The notes under the pieces were generated by a model. That model had not been told where the DNA came from, made no database searches, and worked only from the letters and a program-made list of their open reading frames with translations. The position numbers and the translations under genes are program-made. A stretch of 64,000 nucleotides of DNA from Paracoccus sediminicola. GTDB lineage: Bacteria; Pseudomonadota; Alphaproteobacteria; Rhodobacterales; Rhodobacteraceae. Location of the stretch: contig NZ_CP115768.1 in the NCBI RefSeq assembly GCF_027912835.1, positions 2,393,501 to 2,457,500 of the forward strand, read 5' to 3'. Positions within the stretch are counted from its first letter, which is position 1. The number at the start of each line of letters is the position of its first letter. Shown in pieces: positions 57,035 through 64,000 of this stretch.

Positions 57035-58210
57035 CTATTTCGCCGATGAGCTTTCCCCGGGTGTCTCGTCCCCGTCATCGACCACAATGGTCTGCCCAGA
57101 GACTGAGAACGTGAAGTGATTGCTGATCATCTGACCATTGTCTTCAAAGGTGATGTCGCCAAGGATGGTGTTCTCGAAGCTGCCGCCCCTGATTCGCTCA
57201 CCTACCGCGCCTTTTTCGAAGGATCCGACATCGCTAACCGCCTGAGACCAGATCTGAAGCGCAACAGCGCCGAGTGCCATGTACTTGTCGGGCGTGTAGT
57301 CGAACTCGCCCTCGACCTTAGCGACAAAGCGCTGATTAGCTTCGTTCGACGCGAAGGGCTCGACATTCGGGAAGTAGATATCAGCGCCGACCAGCCCGTC
57401 GGCGGTGTCGCCCGCGACATCAATGACGCTCGGCGCGACCGTACCGACCGCAGCAACAAGCTGACCCGGCAGGCGCGAGCGTTTTGCCTGTCTGATAAGC
57501 GCCGGCATGCCGAGTCCTTCATTGGCGCTGATCGCCACCGTGACGTCCGGATTGGCAGCCTTGACGTTGGATAGCTGAACGCGGAAATCGGATTGCTCGA
57601 ACGGGAATTTCTCTTCCGCTACCTTCTGGTACTCATAGTCCATCTCGGCGAACGCATCCTCTATCGCCTGCTGCGCCCCATTGCCGTACGCGTCATTCTC
57701 GGTGAGGAAGGCCACGCGGGTCCAGCCGTTCTCGGCGATGTAATTGGCGGTCACGACGCCATTCTGAGCGTTTGAACTGTTCAGGCGAACCGCAAGCGCA
57801 TTGCCTTCACCGGACAGAATTCCGTCGGCACTTGAAAAAACCGTGATGTCCATGATGTCGGCCCGGTCGATGACCGGCTGCATGGCCAGTGTGACCGGGC
57901 TGTTCCAGCCTTCGATGAAAACCTCGACGCCTTCGCTGATCAGTTCATTGGCCCGCGAGACGCCGATCGCAGGTGTGCTCTCATCGTCGCGGCTGATCAG
58001 TTCGATCTGCCGCCCGAGAACGCCGCCCTGCTCATTGAGGATTTCGGCCATTGCCTGAATGGCCTGAATGACATGCCGTCCCTGCGGGCCGGCCCCCCCG
58101 CTTTGCGGAAAGATTACCCCTACCTTCACGGGGCCCTCTTGCGAGGAGGCCATGGCGGGAATGGCGACGGCTGCGGCGAGCAGCACCGATGCGACGATTC
58201 TTGCCTTCAT
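57035..58210 (-). CDS. livK: LIV-type ABC substrate-binding protein (distal copy)
   Basis: A 391-residue paralogue of the neighbouring binding protein, with signal peptide MKARIVASVLLAAAVAIPAMA. The conserved core includes QAIQAMAEILNEQGGVLGRQIELISRDDESTP. Differences cluster in the signal peptide, the tail and a few loops. It is the first gene of the minus-strand operon, next to the TetR-like operator. Two copies could widen the substrate range or raise binding-protein supply. Confidence 0.92.
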   Translation of the reverse strand: MKARIVASVLLAAAVAIPAMASSQEGPVKVGVIFPQSGGAGPQGRHVIQAIQAMAEILNEQGGVLGRQIELISRDDESTPAIGVSRANELISEGVEVFIEGWNSPVTLAMQPVIDRADIMDITVFSSADGILSGEGNALAVRLNSSNAQNGVVTANYIAENGWTRVAFLTENDAYGNGAQQAIEDAFAEMDYEYQKVAEEKFPFEQSDFRVQLSNVKAANPDVTVAISANEGLGMPALIRQAKRSRLPGQLVAAVGTVAPSVIDVAGDTADGLVGADIYFPNVEPFASNEANQRFVAKVEGEFDYTPDKYMALGAVALQIWSQAVSDVGSFEKGAVGERIRGGSFENTILGDITFEDNGQMISNHFTFSVSGQTIVVDDGDETPGESSSAK

Positions 58211-58403
58211 GAAGTCCTCCCAACAAGAAGCATACTGCACAGTATGATCGATACGTCAACTGTTCATAAACCTATTATTACGCGCTCTCTGGGCTCTGTG
58301 ATGCTAATAAAGGTATGGATTTGTCCATAAGTGCCGACTTAATTCGGTTACTGGTTGCAATCATACCAATCAGTATGTAAGAGTGATCGGTGGAGGAAAT
58401 CGC
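58211..58403. promoter_or_regulatory. Divergent promoter region with two TetR-type operators
   Basis: CATACTGCACAGTATG at 58231-58246 is a perfect 7+7 palindrome with a 2-bp centre. CATACCAATCAGTATG at 58362-58377 is the same with two changed bases in one arm. They flank the region between the binding-protein operon and the enoyl-CoA hydratase gene, 131 bp apart, each close to one of the two starts. They are the best candidates for TetR (50545-51225) binding sites, allowing one regulator to control both arms. Confidence 0.8.
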
Positions 58404-59189
58404 ATGATGCAGTCACGAGATTCGGGAGTGATCGGTGTCGACCGCAGGGGGCACGTGGTCGTCATCCGTATCCAGCGACCTGAAGTGCGTAACGCGTTGA
58501 ATCTGGCGGTGTTGGAAGGTCTGCGCGACAGTTTGGCGGAGGCCGACCGCGACGATTCGGTCCGGGTAATCGTCTTGACAGGTGGAGAGGGCGATTTCTC
58601 CGCGGGCGCGGATATCGATATGCTGTCCGGTCAGACGTCTGCAGGATACGCGCGATCGGTCAACGCGCGATGCTTCAAAGAAATTCGCCGGACAGAAAAG
58701 CCGCTTGTTGCGGCGGTTTCTGGGTTTTGCCTCGGCGGGGGATGCGAGATCGCGCTCGCCTGCGACGTAGTGATTGCTTCCGATACGGCCCGCCTTGGTC
58801 AGCCGGAAATCCGTCTTGGGATCATTCCGGGGGCAGGGGGCACGCAACTCTGGCGAAGGCGCGCCGGTGATGGTGTCCAGTCTGTGGCCGCGCTTGGTGG
58901 TGCTGCGATCGGCGCCTTTACTGCCCGCAGAGCTGGGCTTGTCGACCGCGTGGTCCCGTGCGGGGGCGTAATCGAAGAAGCCTGCCAGTTCGGCGCCGAG
59001 CTGGCGAAGAATGGTCCTCTGGCGCTTCCTGCGGCAAAGCGCGTCATGCGCGCAAGCTGGAACATGTCGCTTTCCGGAACCTTGGATCACGAAGTCTCGG
59101 TCATGGCGGGACTTCTGTCCAGTTCGGATGCCGCGGAAGGTATCGCCGCGTTCCAGCAAAAGCGTCCACCAGTATTCGAGGGTCGATGA
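58404..59189 (+). CDS. Enoyl-CoA hydratase/isomerase family protein
   Basis: A 261-residue crotonase. Oxyanion-hole and active-site motifs are FSAGADIDMLSG (about residues 66-77), VSGFCLGGGCEIALACD and GQPEIRLGIIPGAGGTQ with the catalytic glutamate. It adds water to an enoyl-CoA in beta-oxidation. The start at 58404 has GGTGGAGG upstream; a GTG at 58383 is an unlikely alternative. It opens the plus-strand arm and overlaps the next gene by ATGA. Confidence 0.92.
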   Translation: MMQSRDSGVIGVDRRGHVVVIRIQRPEVRNALNLAVLEGLRDSLAEADRDDSVRVIVLTGGEGDFSAGADIDMLSGQTSAGYARSVNARCFKEIRRTEKPLVAAVSGFCLGGGCEIALACDVVIASDTARLGQPEIRLGIIPGAGGTQLWRRRAGDGVQSVAALGGAAIGAFTARRAGLVDRVVPCGGVIEEACQFGAELAKNGPLALPAAKRVMRASWNMSLSGTLDHEVSVMAGLLSSSDAAEGIAAFQQKRPPVFEGR

Positions 59190-59719
59190 CAATGAAGACG
59201 ATCCGGTTGGACGGGCAGGACGACAGAGACTTGGCGAAAGTTCTGGCGCGCAATCTGCGTTCGGAAGACGGGCTTGAGGTCGTGGGGCTGGCTAGCGAGG
59301 GTGTTGGCCCCGACGCAGTTGGATGGATCAGGGCGTTGGACGATGCCAGAATTCCCGTCAGCGTTCGGATTTCCGGCAAGGTGGGGATGCGCGGCATCCT
59401 TCTTCTCCTCCTCGCTGATCGGAGCGCTGTGGAAGAAGGCTCGGCCAGTGCAGCCGGGTTTCACCCGCTTATCGCCGTCGTAGCGTCGGCGCGTCTTGGA
59501 TCCCTTGCAGCGCGCCGATTGGCGCGTGCGAAAGATCACCTTTCGGTTCTTCGGGACGAGGGGGTCATCGCCACGGGGCCCGAAATCAAAGGCGAGAGGC
59601 AGGTCTGGCGAGCGATCCGCGAGCTGCCCTTCAGTGAGGCTCTCGACTTTGCAGCTGCTGCGACGCGGCAGAGCCATAACAAGGAAGAGCATAGCGATGA
59701 GCACCGATCCACGCTTTGA
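59186..59719 (+). CDS. Unrecognised protein encoded between enoyl-CoA hydratase and DUF35 genes
   Basis: A 177-residue protein I do not recognise. It starts by ATGA overlap with the hydratase stop, and its own end overlaps the DUF35 gene, so it belongs to the operon. Visible features: GLEVVGLASEGVGPDAVGWI, a leucine-rich hydrophobic stretch GILLLLLADRSAVEEGSA, then SARLGSLAARRLARAKDHL and LPFSEALDFAAAATRQ. The order of hydrophobic and alanine-rich parts faintly recalls a shortened, diverged crotonase fold. No catalytic residues can be named. Confidence 0.7.
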   Translation: MTMKTIRLDGQDDRDLAKVLARNLRSEDGLEVVGLASEGVGPDAVGWIRALDDARIPVSVRISGKVGMRGILLLLLADRSAVEEGSASAAGFHPLIAVVASARLGSLAARRLARAKDHLSVLRDEGVIATGPEIKGERQVWRAIRELPFSEALDFAAAATRQSHNKEEHSDEHRSTL

Positions 59720-60083
59720 TGGGGCGGGCCCGGAGGCACGTTGGCGTGACGCCCTCGGCCAGGGACGCTTCACCCTGCAGGCATGCGGCGCGTGCAATCA
59801 CTGTCAGTTTCCGCCGCAACTCGTCTGCGGCGAGTGTGGAAGCGTCACGCTTTCGTTCATCGATGCATCCGGTCACGGCACGGTCTATTCCACGACAACC
59901 GTCCGCAAGCGAGACAGGGCCTACAACGTATCGATCATCGAGTTGGACGATGGACCGCGAATTCTGACCCGCGTGGAATGTGATCCCGCAGGTGTCGCGA
60001 TTGGCGAAGCGGTTGTGGCGCGCATCACGCAAGAGGGTGACCAGCCCATCGTCGTCTTCGACCGGATCGGGGGGCGGTCATGA
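59697..60083 (+). CDS. Zn-ribbon/OB-fold protein (DUF35 family)
   Basis: A 128-residue protein. The N-terminal zinc ribbon has CGAC...CGEC (C30, C33, C44, C47) with an extra C36; the rest is an OB fold (GHGTVYSTTTVRKRDRAYNVSIIELDDG). Such proteins form tight complexes with thiolase-fold partners, as BbsA with BbsB or ChsH2-DUF35 with Ltp2, and bind the CoA substrate. Its stop overlaps the thiolase-fold gene start by ATGA, supporting a complex. Confidence 0.9.
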   Translation: MSTDPRFDGAGPEARWRDALGQGRFTLQACGACNHCQFPPQLVCGECGSVTLSFIDASGHGTVYSTTTVRKRDRAYNVSIIELDDGPRILTRVECDPAGVAIGEAVVARITQEGDQPIVVFDRIGGRS

Positions 60084-61237
60084 GCAATCGTTTGCGCGGG
60101 GTCGTCTCGATTGCTGGGATCGGGAACACAAAACGCTGGGACGCCCCGGAGTTCAGCGCTTTTGACCAGTTGCAGGAAGCGGCAATCCTCGCTGTCGAAG
60201 ATTGCGGGCTGTCACTCCAAGATGTGGATGGCCTCTACTGCGCCTCTTCGGTCTCTGGCCTGCCGGTGCTGAACGCGGCCGAGAGGCTTGGCATCGCGAG
60301 GAACCTTCGCCATGCCGATGGCACGATGGTCGGCGGTGCGTCGTTCCTGTTCCACCTGCGCTCTGCCATTTCGGCGCTTGCCGCTGGGCAATGCTCGACC
60401 GCTCTTGTCTGCTACGGCTCAAATCAGCGCAGCGCTGGCGGCAAGCTGGTGCCGATGCCGGATCCGCAGCCTTTCGAGGAGCCATACAGGGCACTCTACC
60501 CGATTTCCAGCTACGCACTGGCTGCTGCGCGTCACATGCACGAATACGGCACGACGCGGGAAGATCTTGCATCTGTCGCCGTCGCTGCGCGGCAATGGGC
60601 GAACCACAATCCGGATGCCTTCAGCAGAGGCGATCTGTCGATAGAAGATGTGCTGTCATCTCGACTTGTCAGCGATCCGCTTTCCAAGGCTGACTGCTGC
60701 CTTGTCACCGATGGCGGCGGGGCGATCGTTCTGACCACCACCGAACGCGCTCGAGATCTAAGACAACCGCTGGTTCCGCTGCTCGGAACGGGGGCTGCCG
60801 TCAGTCATCGACAGATCGCGGCAATGCCGGACCTGACCCGCACCGCGGCCGAACGCTCTGGCCGGGACGCCATGGCGGAAGCGGGTGTATCGCCACCCGA
60901 CGTCGATCACGTGATGGTTTATGACGCGTTCACGATCTGCACATTGCTGTTTCTTGAAGACCTCGGCTTTTGCGAAAAGGGCGAGGCCGGACGCCTTGCC
61001 GCTTCCGGCGCGATCGCCCCGGGCGGTTCGCTTCCCGTCAATACTAATGGCGGAGGCCTCAGCTGTAATCACCCGGGCATGTATGGGCTTTTCACGCTGA
61101 TCGAATCCGTCGAGCAGCTTCGGGGACAAGCGGGCGATCGACAGGTGACCGGTGCGGAAATCAGCGTCGCCCATGCCAATGGCGGCGTCCTAAGCAGCCA
61201 GGCGACCGCCGTTCTCGGAAATGCCGCGACTCTGTAG
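60080..61237 (+). CDS. Thiolase-fold protein (SCP2-like thiolase/aldolase) lacking the nucleophilic Cys
   Basis: A 385-residue SCP2-type thiolase-superfamily protein. Compared with thiolases, the segment holding the nucleophile reads HADGTMVGGASFLFHL (about residues 78-93), with glycine where cysteine is expected. Other active-site blocks remain: LPVNTNGGGLSCNHPGMYG and AHANGGVLSS. Loss of the cysteine with a DUF35 partner is what is known for Ltp2-like aldolases, which cleave a 3-hydroxyacyl-CoA by retro-aldol reaction. A true thiolase with another nucleophile is less likely. It is encoded between its DUF35 partner and the interrupted SDR. Confidence 0.88.
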   Translation: MSNRLRGVVSIAGIGNTKRWDAPEFSAFDQLQEAAILAVEDCGLSLQDVDGLYCASSVSGLPVLNAAERLGIARNLRHADGTMVGGASFLFHLRSAISALAAGQCSTALVCYGSNQRSAGGKLVPMPDPQPFEEPYRALYPISSYALAAARHMHEYGTTREDLASVAVAARQWANHNPDAFSRGDLSIEDVLSSRLVSDPLSKADCCLVTDGGGAIVLTTTERARDLRQPLVPLLGTGAAVSHRQIAAMPDLTRTAAERSGRDAMAEAGVSPPDVDHVMVYDAFTICTLLFLEDLGFCEKGEAGRLAASGAIAPGGSLPVNTNGGGLSCNHPGMYGLFTLIESVEQLRGQAGDRQVTGAEISVAHANGGVLSSQATAVLGNAATL

Positions 61238-61614
61238 ACATTGAAAGGAAGGCACGTGAACAAGCTTCTAGAAGGCAAGACGGCCATCGTGACCGGCGCT
61301 GGGCAAGGGGTCGGTAAGGCGATCGCTGAAGGCCTTTCCGCAGAGGGCGCCAACGTCGTCGTGAACGATATTGGCGTCACACTCACGGGTGAAAAGGACA
61401 ATGCTGGCGCCGCGGAGGAAGTCGCGAAGGGAATCCGTGAGACCGGCGGACAAGCGATCGGAAATACAGAGAGCGTCACCGAGTGGGATGCCGCGGAGCG
61501 AATAGTGCAAGCCGCGATGGACACCTATGGGCGGGTTGATCTCGTGGTGAACAATGCTGGCATCCTGCGCGACGCGATCTTCCACAAGATGCAGCCGAAT
61601 CAGTTCGAAACCGT

Positions 61615-61622
61615 TCTGCGTG
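61615..61622. repeat. Target-site duplication, left copy
   Basis: TCTGCGTG directly precedes the left IS end and is repeated exactly at 63022-63029 after the right end. The 8-bp length is typical of IS256-family insertion. Confidence 0.95.
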
Positions 61623-63021
61623 GGTAGTGCCCCACCGGTTGGTGTAGGAGGCCGCGCGCGGAGCCCCTGGCGTAGCGCAGCGCGCGGCCGGGTGTGACGC
61701 TGGCGGCCATCGTCGATCTTCGGGCAGGTTCGGGTTGCGAGACCTTGAACCAAGAACGGAGATGACGATGACCGACGACAGAATGACGCTGATCGAGCTG
61801 GTTGAGAAGCAGGCTGACGGCGACCTCGTCCGCGAGATGCTGGCCTTCGCGGCCGAGCGGATCATGGAAGCGGAGGTAGAAGAGCGAACCGGCGCCGCGA
61901 AGGGCGCACGTTCGCCCCTGCGGGAGGTTCAGCGGAACGGCTACCGGGACCGGGACTGGGACACCCGTGCCGGGCGGATCGCGCTGGAGATCCCGAAACT
62001 GAGAAAAGGGAGCTACCTGCCCAGCTTCCTGGAGCCGCGCCGCACAGCCGAGAAGGCGCTCGTGGCGGTGATTCAGGAGGCCTACGTCCAAGGTGTTTCC
62101 ACGCGCTCCGTGGACGATCTGGTGAAGGCCATGGGCGCGGGCGGCATGTCGAAGAGCCAGGTCAGTCGCCTCTGCGTCGAAATCGACGAGCGGGTGAACG
62201 CCTTCCTCTCTCGCCCGCTGGAAGGAGCCTGGCCGTATCTCTGGCTCGACGCGACCTACGTGAAGGTGCGTGAGGGCGGACGGATCGTCAGCCGCGCTGT
62301 GATAATCGCCGTCGCGGTCAACGAGGACGGCAAGCGCGAGGTTCTCGGCGTCGCCACCGGTCCTTCCGAAGCAGAAACGTTCTGGACCGACTTCCTGCGC
62401 TCTCTCGCAGACCGTGGCCTGCGCGGTGTGAAGCTGGTCGTAGCCGATGACCACAAGGGGCTGCGGGCTGCTGCGCGGCGAGTGTTCGATGCAACGCACC
62501 AGCGCTGTCGCGTTCACTGGATGCGCAACGCGCTCGCCCATGCTCCGACCAAGCAGCGCACGGCTGTGGCAGCCATGCTGAAGACGATCTTCGCCCAGGA
62601 AAACAAGGCGGATGCCGAAGCCCAATGGGAGGTCGTCGCGGACGCACTGCGCGAGAAGCAGGCGAGGCTCGGCACCCTCATGGACGTCTCGCGCGACGAC
62701 GTGCTCGCCTACATGGATTTTCCCCGCGAGCACTGGGCTCAGATCGCGTCGACAAATCCACTGGAGCGGGTGAACCGGGAGATCAAGCGCAGGTCTGACG
62801 TCATCGGCATCTTCCCGAACGACGAGGCAATCATCCGGCTCGTCGGCGCGCTGATGCTTGAAACCAATGACGAATGGACGGTTGCGCGGAGATATATGTC
62901 TCTTGAAAGCCTCGCGCGCGTCACCGACAATCCCGACATCAGGCTGTCCGCCGTGGCGACCTGATCAGCTTTGGACCTCTCCGAAGGTCGGCGCTCTTAC
63001 ACCATCCCCCGGGGCACTACC
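61623..63021 (+). mobile_element. Intact IS256-family insertion sequence, 1399 bp
   Basis: Terminal inverted repeats begin GGTAGTGCCCC at both ends and continue with GGTGTA(G/A)GAG after a short mismatch, about 28 bp in all. The element holds one full-length transposase and is flanked by a perfect 8-bp target duplication. The intact frame, matching ends and unmutated duplication point to recent transposition. Confidence 0.95.
61762..62964 (+). CDS. IS256-family transposase
   Basis: A 400-residue DDE transposase, normal length for the family. Catalytic blocks: [10 protein letters not shown] (first Asp), [10 protein letters not shown] (second Asp, DDH variant) and [16 protein letters not shown] (Glu). 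The N-terminal [21 protein letters not shown] and [14 protein letters not shown] blocks are characteristic. The start at 61762 has CGGAG upstream; 61768 is an alternative. No stop or frameshift, so likely active. Confidence 0.95.
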   Translation: MTMTDDRMTLIELVEKQADGDLVREMLAFAAERIMEAEVEERTGAAKGARSPLREVQRNGYRDRDWDTRAGRIALEIPKLRKGSYLPSFLEPRRTAEKALVAVIQEAYVQGVSTRSVDDLVKAMGAGGMSKSQVSRLCVEIDERVNAFLSRPLEGAWPYLWLDATYVKVREGGRIVSRAVIIAVAVNEDGKREVLGVATGPSEAETFWTDFLRSLADRGLRGVKLVVADDHKGLRAAARRVFDATHQRCRVHWMRNALAHAPTKQRTAVAAMLKTIFAQENKADAEAQWEVVADALREKQARLGTLMDVSRDDVLAYMDFPREHWAQIASTNPLERVNREIKRRSDVIGIFPNDEAIIRLVGALMLETNDEWTVARRYMSLESLARVTDNPDIRLSAVAT

Positions 63022-63029
63022 TCTGCGTG
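63022..63029. repeat. Target-site duplication, right copy
   Basis: TCTGCGTG, identical to 61615-61622, at the junction where the SDR coding sequence resumes. Confidence 0.95.
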
Positions 63030-63576
63030 TGCATCTTTTCGGTAGTTTCAATATCTCACGCGCGGCCGCAACATATTTCCGAACGCAGGAAACGGGCTCG
63101 TTTGTGCACATGACCTCGACGGCCGGCCTGATCGGAAATTTCGGTCAGGCCAACTACATGTCGGCGAAGCTGGGTATCGTCGGACTTTCGCGGGCGATAG
63201 CGATGGATATGCAGCGCTATGGTGTCCGCTCCAACTGCATTGCGCCTTTCGCCTGGAGCCGGATGGTGTCGTCGATCCCGACTGAAACCGAGGCGGACAA
63301 GATCCGCGTGGCGAAGTTGAAACGTATGACGCCTGAAAAGATCGCACCGCTCGTCGCATTTCTCGGCTCTGATCGTGCGACGGGCATCTCGGGACAGATA
63401 TTCTCAGTGCGTAACAACGAAATCTATCTGTTCAACCAGCCGCGTCCGGTCCGCAGCCTGCATCGCGGTGAGGGTTGGACGGCTGAATCGATAGCCGACA
63501 CACTGCCCGATGCATTCGGACCGCATTTTACGCCGCTTGAGCGTTCGGCCGATGTCATTTCGTGGGATCCGGTCTG

Positions 63577-64000
63577 ATGGCACTTAATGCAGTCTATCTG
63601 GCATCGTTGAAAAGGCCAGAGATCATCCAGAAATGGACGGCGAAGGACGCAGCTTTATATGCGCTCGGCCTCGGCTACGGTGATGATCCGACAGATTCCG
63701 AACAGCTGCGTTTTCTGGACAGAACGAAGGGCATGGACGTTATGCCGGCCATGGCGAATGTCCTCTGCTATGACGGAAGCTGGCTGCGCGATCCGGAAGC
63801 TGGGATAGATTATTCGAGGGTCGTGCATGGCGAGCAGGAGATGGTTCTGCACGCGCCTCTGCCGCTTGAGAGTTCGGCGACTGGCAAGACGGTCATCGAG
63901 GAACTGATCGACAAGGGTGAAGGGCGTGGTGCGCTGATCGTGACAGCGCGCGAACTCAAAGATGCGCGGACCGGCCAAATGCTCGCTACGATCCGTCATA
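63577..64000 (+). CDS. MaoC-family dehydratase/enoyl-CoA hydratase 2, 3' truncated by window edge
   Basis: The start overlaps the SDR stop (TGATG). The 141 visible residues match the N-terminal hot-dog domain of MaoC-type hydratases: LGLGYGDDPTDSEQLRFL, VLCYDGSWLRDPEAGIDYSRVVHGEQEMVLHAPLP. The catalytic HxxxxD/N motif would lie beyond the window. SDR plus MaoC together resemble the hydratase-dehydrogenase pair of peroxisomal multifunctional enzyme type 2. Expression may suffer from the upstream IS insertion. Confidence 0.88.
   Translation, partial: MALNAVYLASLKRPEIIQKWTAKDAALYALGLGYGDDPTDSEQLRFLDRTKGMDVMPAMANVLCYDGSWLRDPEAGIDYSRVVHGEQEMVLHAPLPLESSATGKTVIEELIDKGEGRGALIVTARELKDARTGQMLATIRH

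Larger units (their letters stand above)
61256..63577 (+). pseudogene. SDR (HSD17B4-like 3-hydroxyacyl-CoA dehydrogenase) interrupted by IS256-family element
   Basis: The N-terminal part (GTG 61256 to 61622) has TGAGQGVGKAIAEGL and NNAGILRDAIFHKM. The rest continues from 63030 with HLFGSFNISRAAA, the catalytic ANYMSAKLGIVGLS and the end VISWDPV. Removing the element plus one copy of the 8-bp duplication restores one open frame of about 300 codons reading ...FETVLRVHLFGSF. The cofactor site is thus cut from the catalytic tyrosine/lysine. GTG is chosen because AAGGAAGG precedes it. The gene continues into a MaoC hydratase, as in peroxisomal multifunctional-enzyme pairs. Confidence 0.93.

Noticed and set aside
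1..64000. CRISPR arrays, rRNA genes or toxin-antitoxin pairs
   Set aside because: No regularly spaced repeats, no rRNA-like sequence and no recognisable small toxin-antitoxin gene pair were seen.

Overview
The window is GC-rich, gene-dense DNA that looks like a Rhodobacterales/Paracoccus-type alphaproteobacterium. The evidence is a TRAP transporter, alphaproteobacterial-style iol and kdu genes, and a 3' fragment of an initiator tRNA of alphaproteobacterial type. The content is almost wholly catabolic: transporters, their regulators and CoA- or sugar-acid-degrading enzymes. Insertion-sequence scars separate the blocks. No rRNA gene, intact tRNA gene, CRISPR array or replication origin was seen.

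Layout. (1) 1-7.6 kb: acyl-CoA-type genes (ACAD10/11-like phosphotransferase cut by the window edge, MFS exporter, thiolase, histidine phosphatase, AMP-dependent ligase, 2-hydroxyacid dehydrogenase). (2) 7.76-8.38 kb: internally deleted IS5-family element. (3) 8.46-15.74 kb: a self-contained uronate cassette (kduD, kduI, kdgF-like cupin, TRAP dctMQP, uxaC, divergent GntR) bounded by two 81-bp inverted copies of one sequence, followed by a decapitated TonB receptor. (4) 16.3-17.3 kb: YeiH-type transporter. (5) 17.5-30.3 kb: myo-inositol locus (iolB, iolE, iolD, iolC, Gfo/Idh/MocA, single-domain sugar ABC ATPase, permease, binding protein, TIM-barrel isomerase, iolG, divergent LacI regulator with palindromic operators). 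(6) 30.3-36.7 kb: inositol-monophosphatase-family enzyme, AfuABC/FbpABC-type importer, second LacI regulator. (7) 36.7-43.7 kb: HAD hydrolase, PhnCDE-type importer with two permeases, DeoR regulator, Na/Pi cotransporter with PhoU domain. (8) 43.8-46.2 kb: IS graveyard (IS3, IS21 istB, IS110 remnants) around a 3' initiator-tRNA fragment. (9) 46.2-64 kb: a large CoA-ester catabolic cluster: two CaiB/BaiF CoA-transferases, SDR, CoA ligase, TetR, acyl-CoA dehydrogenase, complete LIV-type ABC importer with two paralogous binding proteins, then divergently enoyl-CoA hydratase, an unrecognised small protein, DUF35 protein, thiolase-fold protein, SDR and MaoC hydratase. An intact IS256-family element with an exact 8-bp target duplication splits that last SDR.

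How the genes work together. Blocks 3 and 5 are complete import-plus-degradation modules with local regulators. Blocks 6 and 7 suggest uptake and dephosphorylation of organophosphates next to inositol catabolism, so phosphorylated inositol or sugar is a plausible but unproven substrate. Block 9 imports an organic acid, activates it by ligase or CoA transfer, beta-oxidises it and cleaves it with a thiolase-fold enzyme that lacks the usual nucleophilic cysteine. Its enzyme classes match the benzylsuccinate (bbs) beta-oxidation set one for one, but no fumarate-adding enzyme is present, so the substrate is open. The fresh IS256 insertion probably disables the distal part of this pathway.
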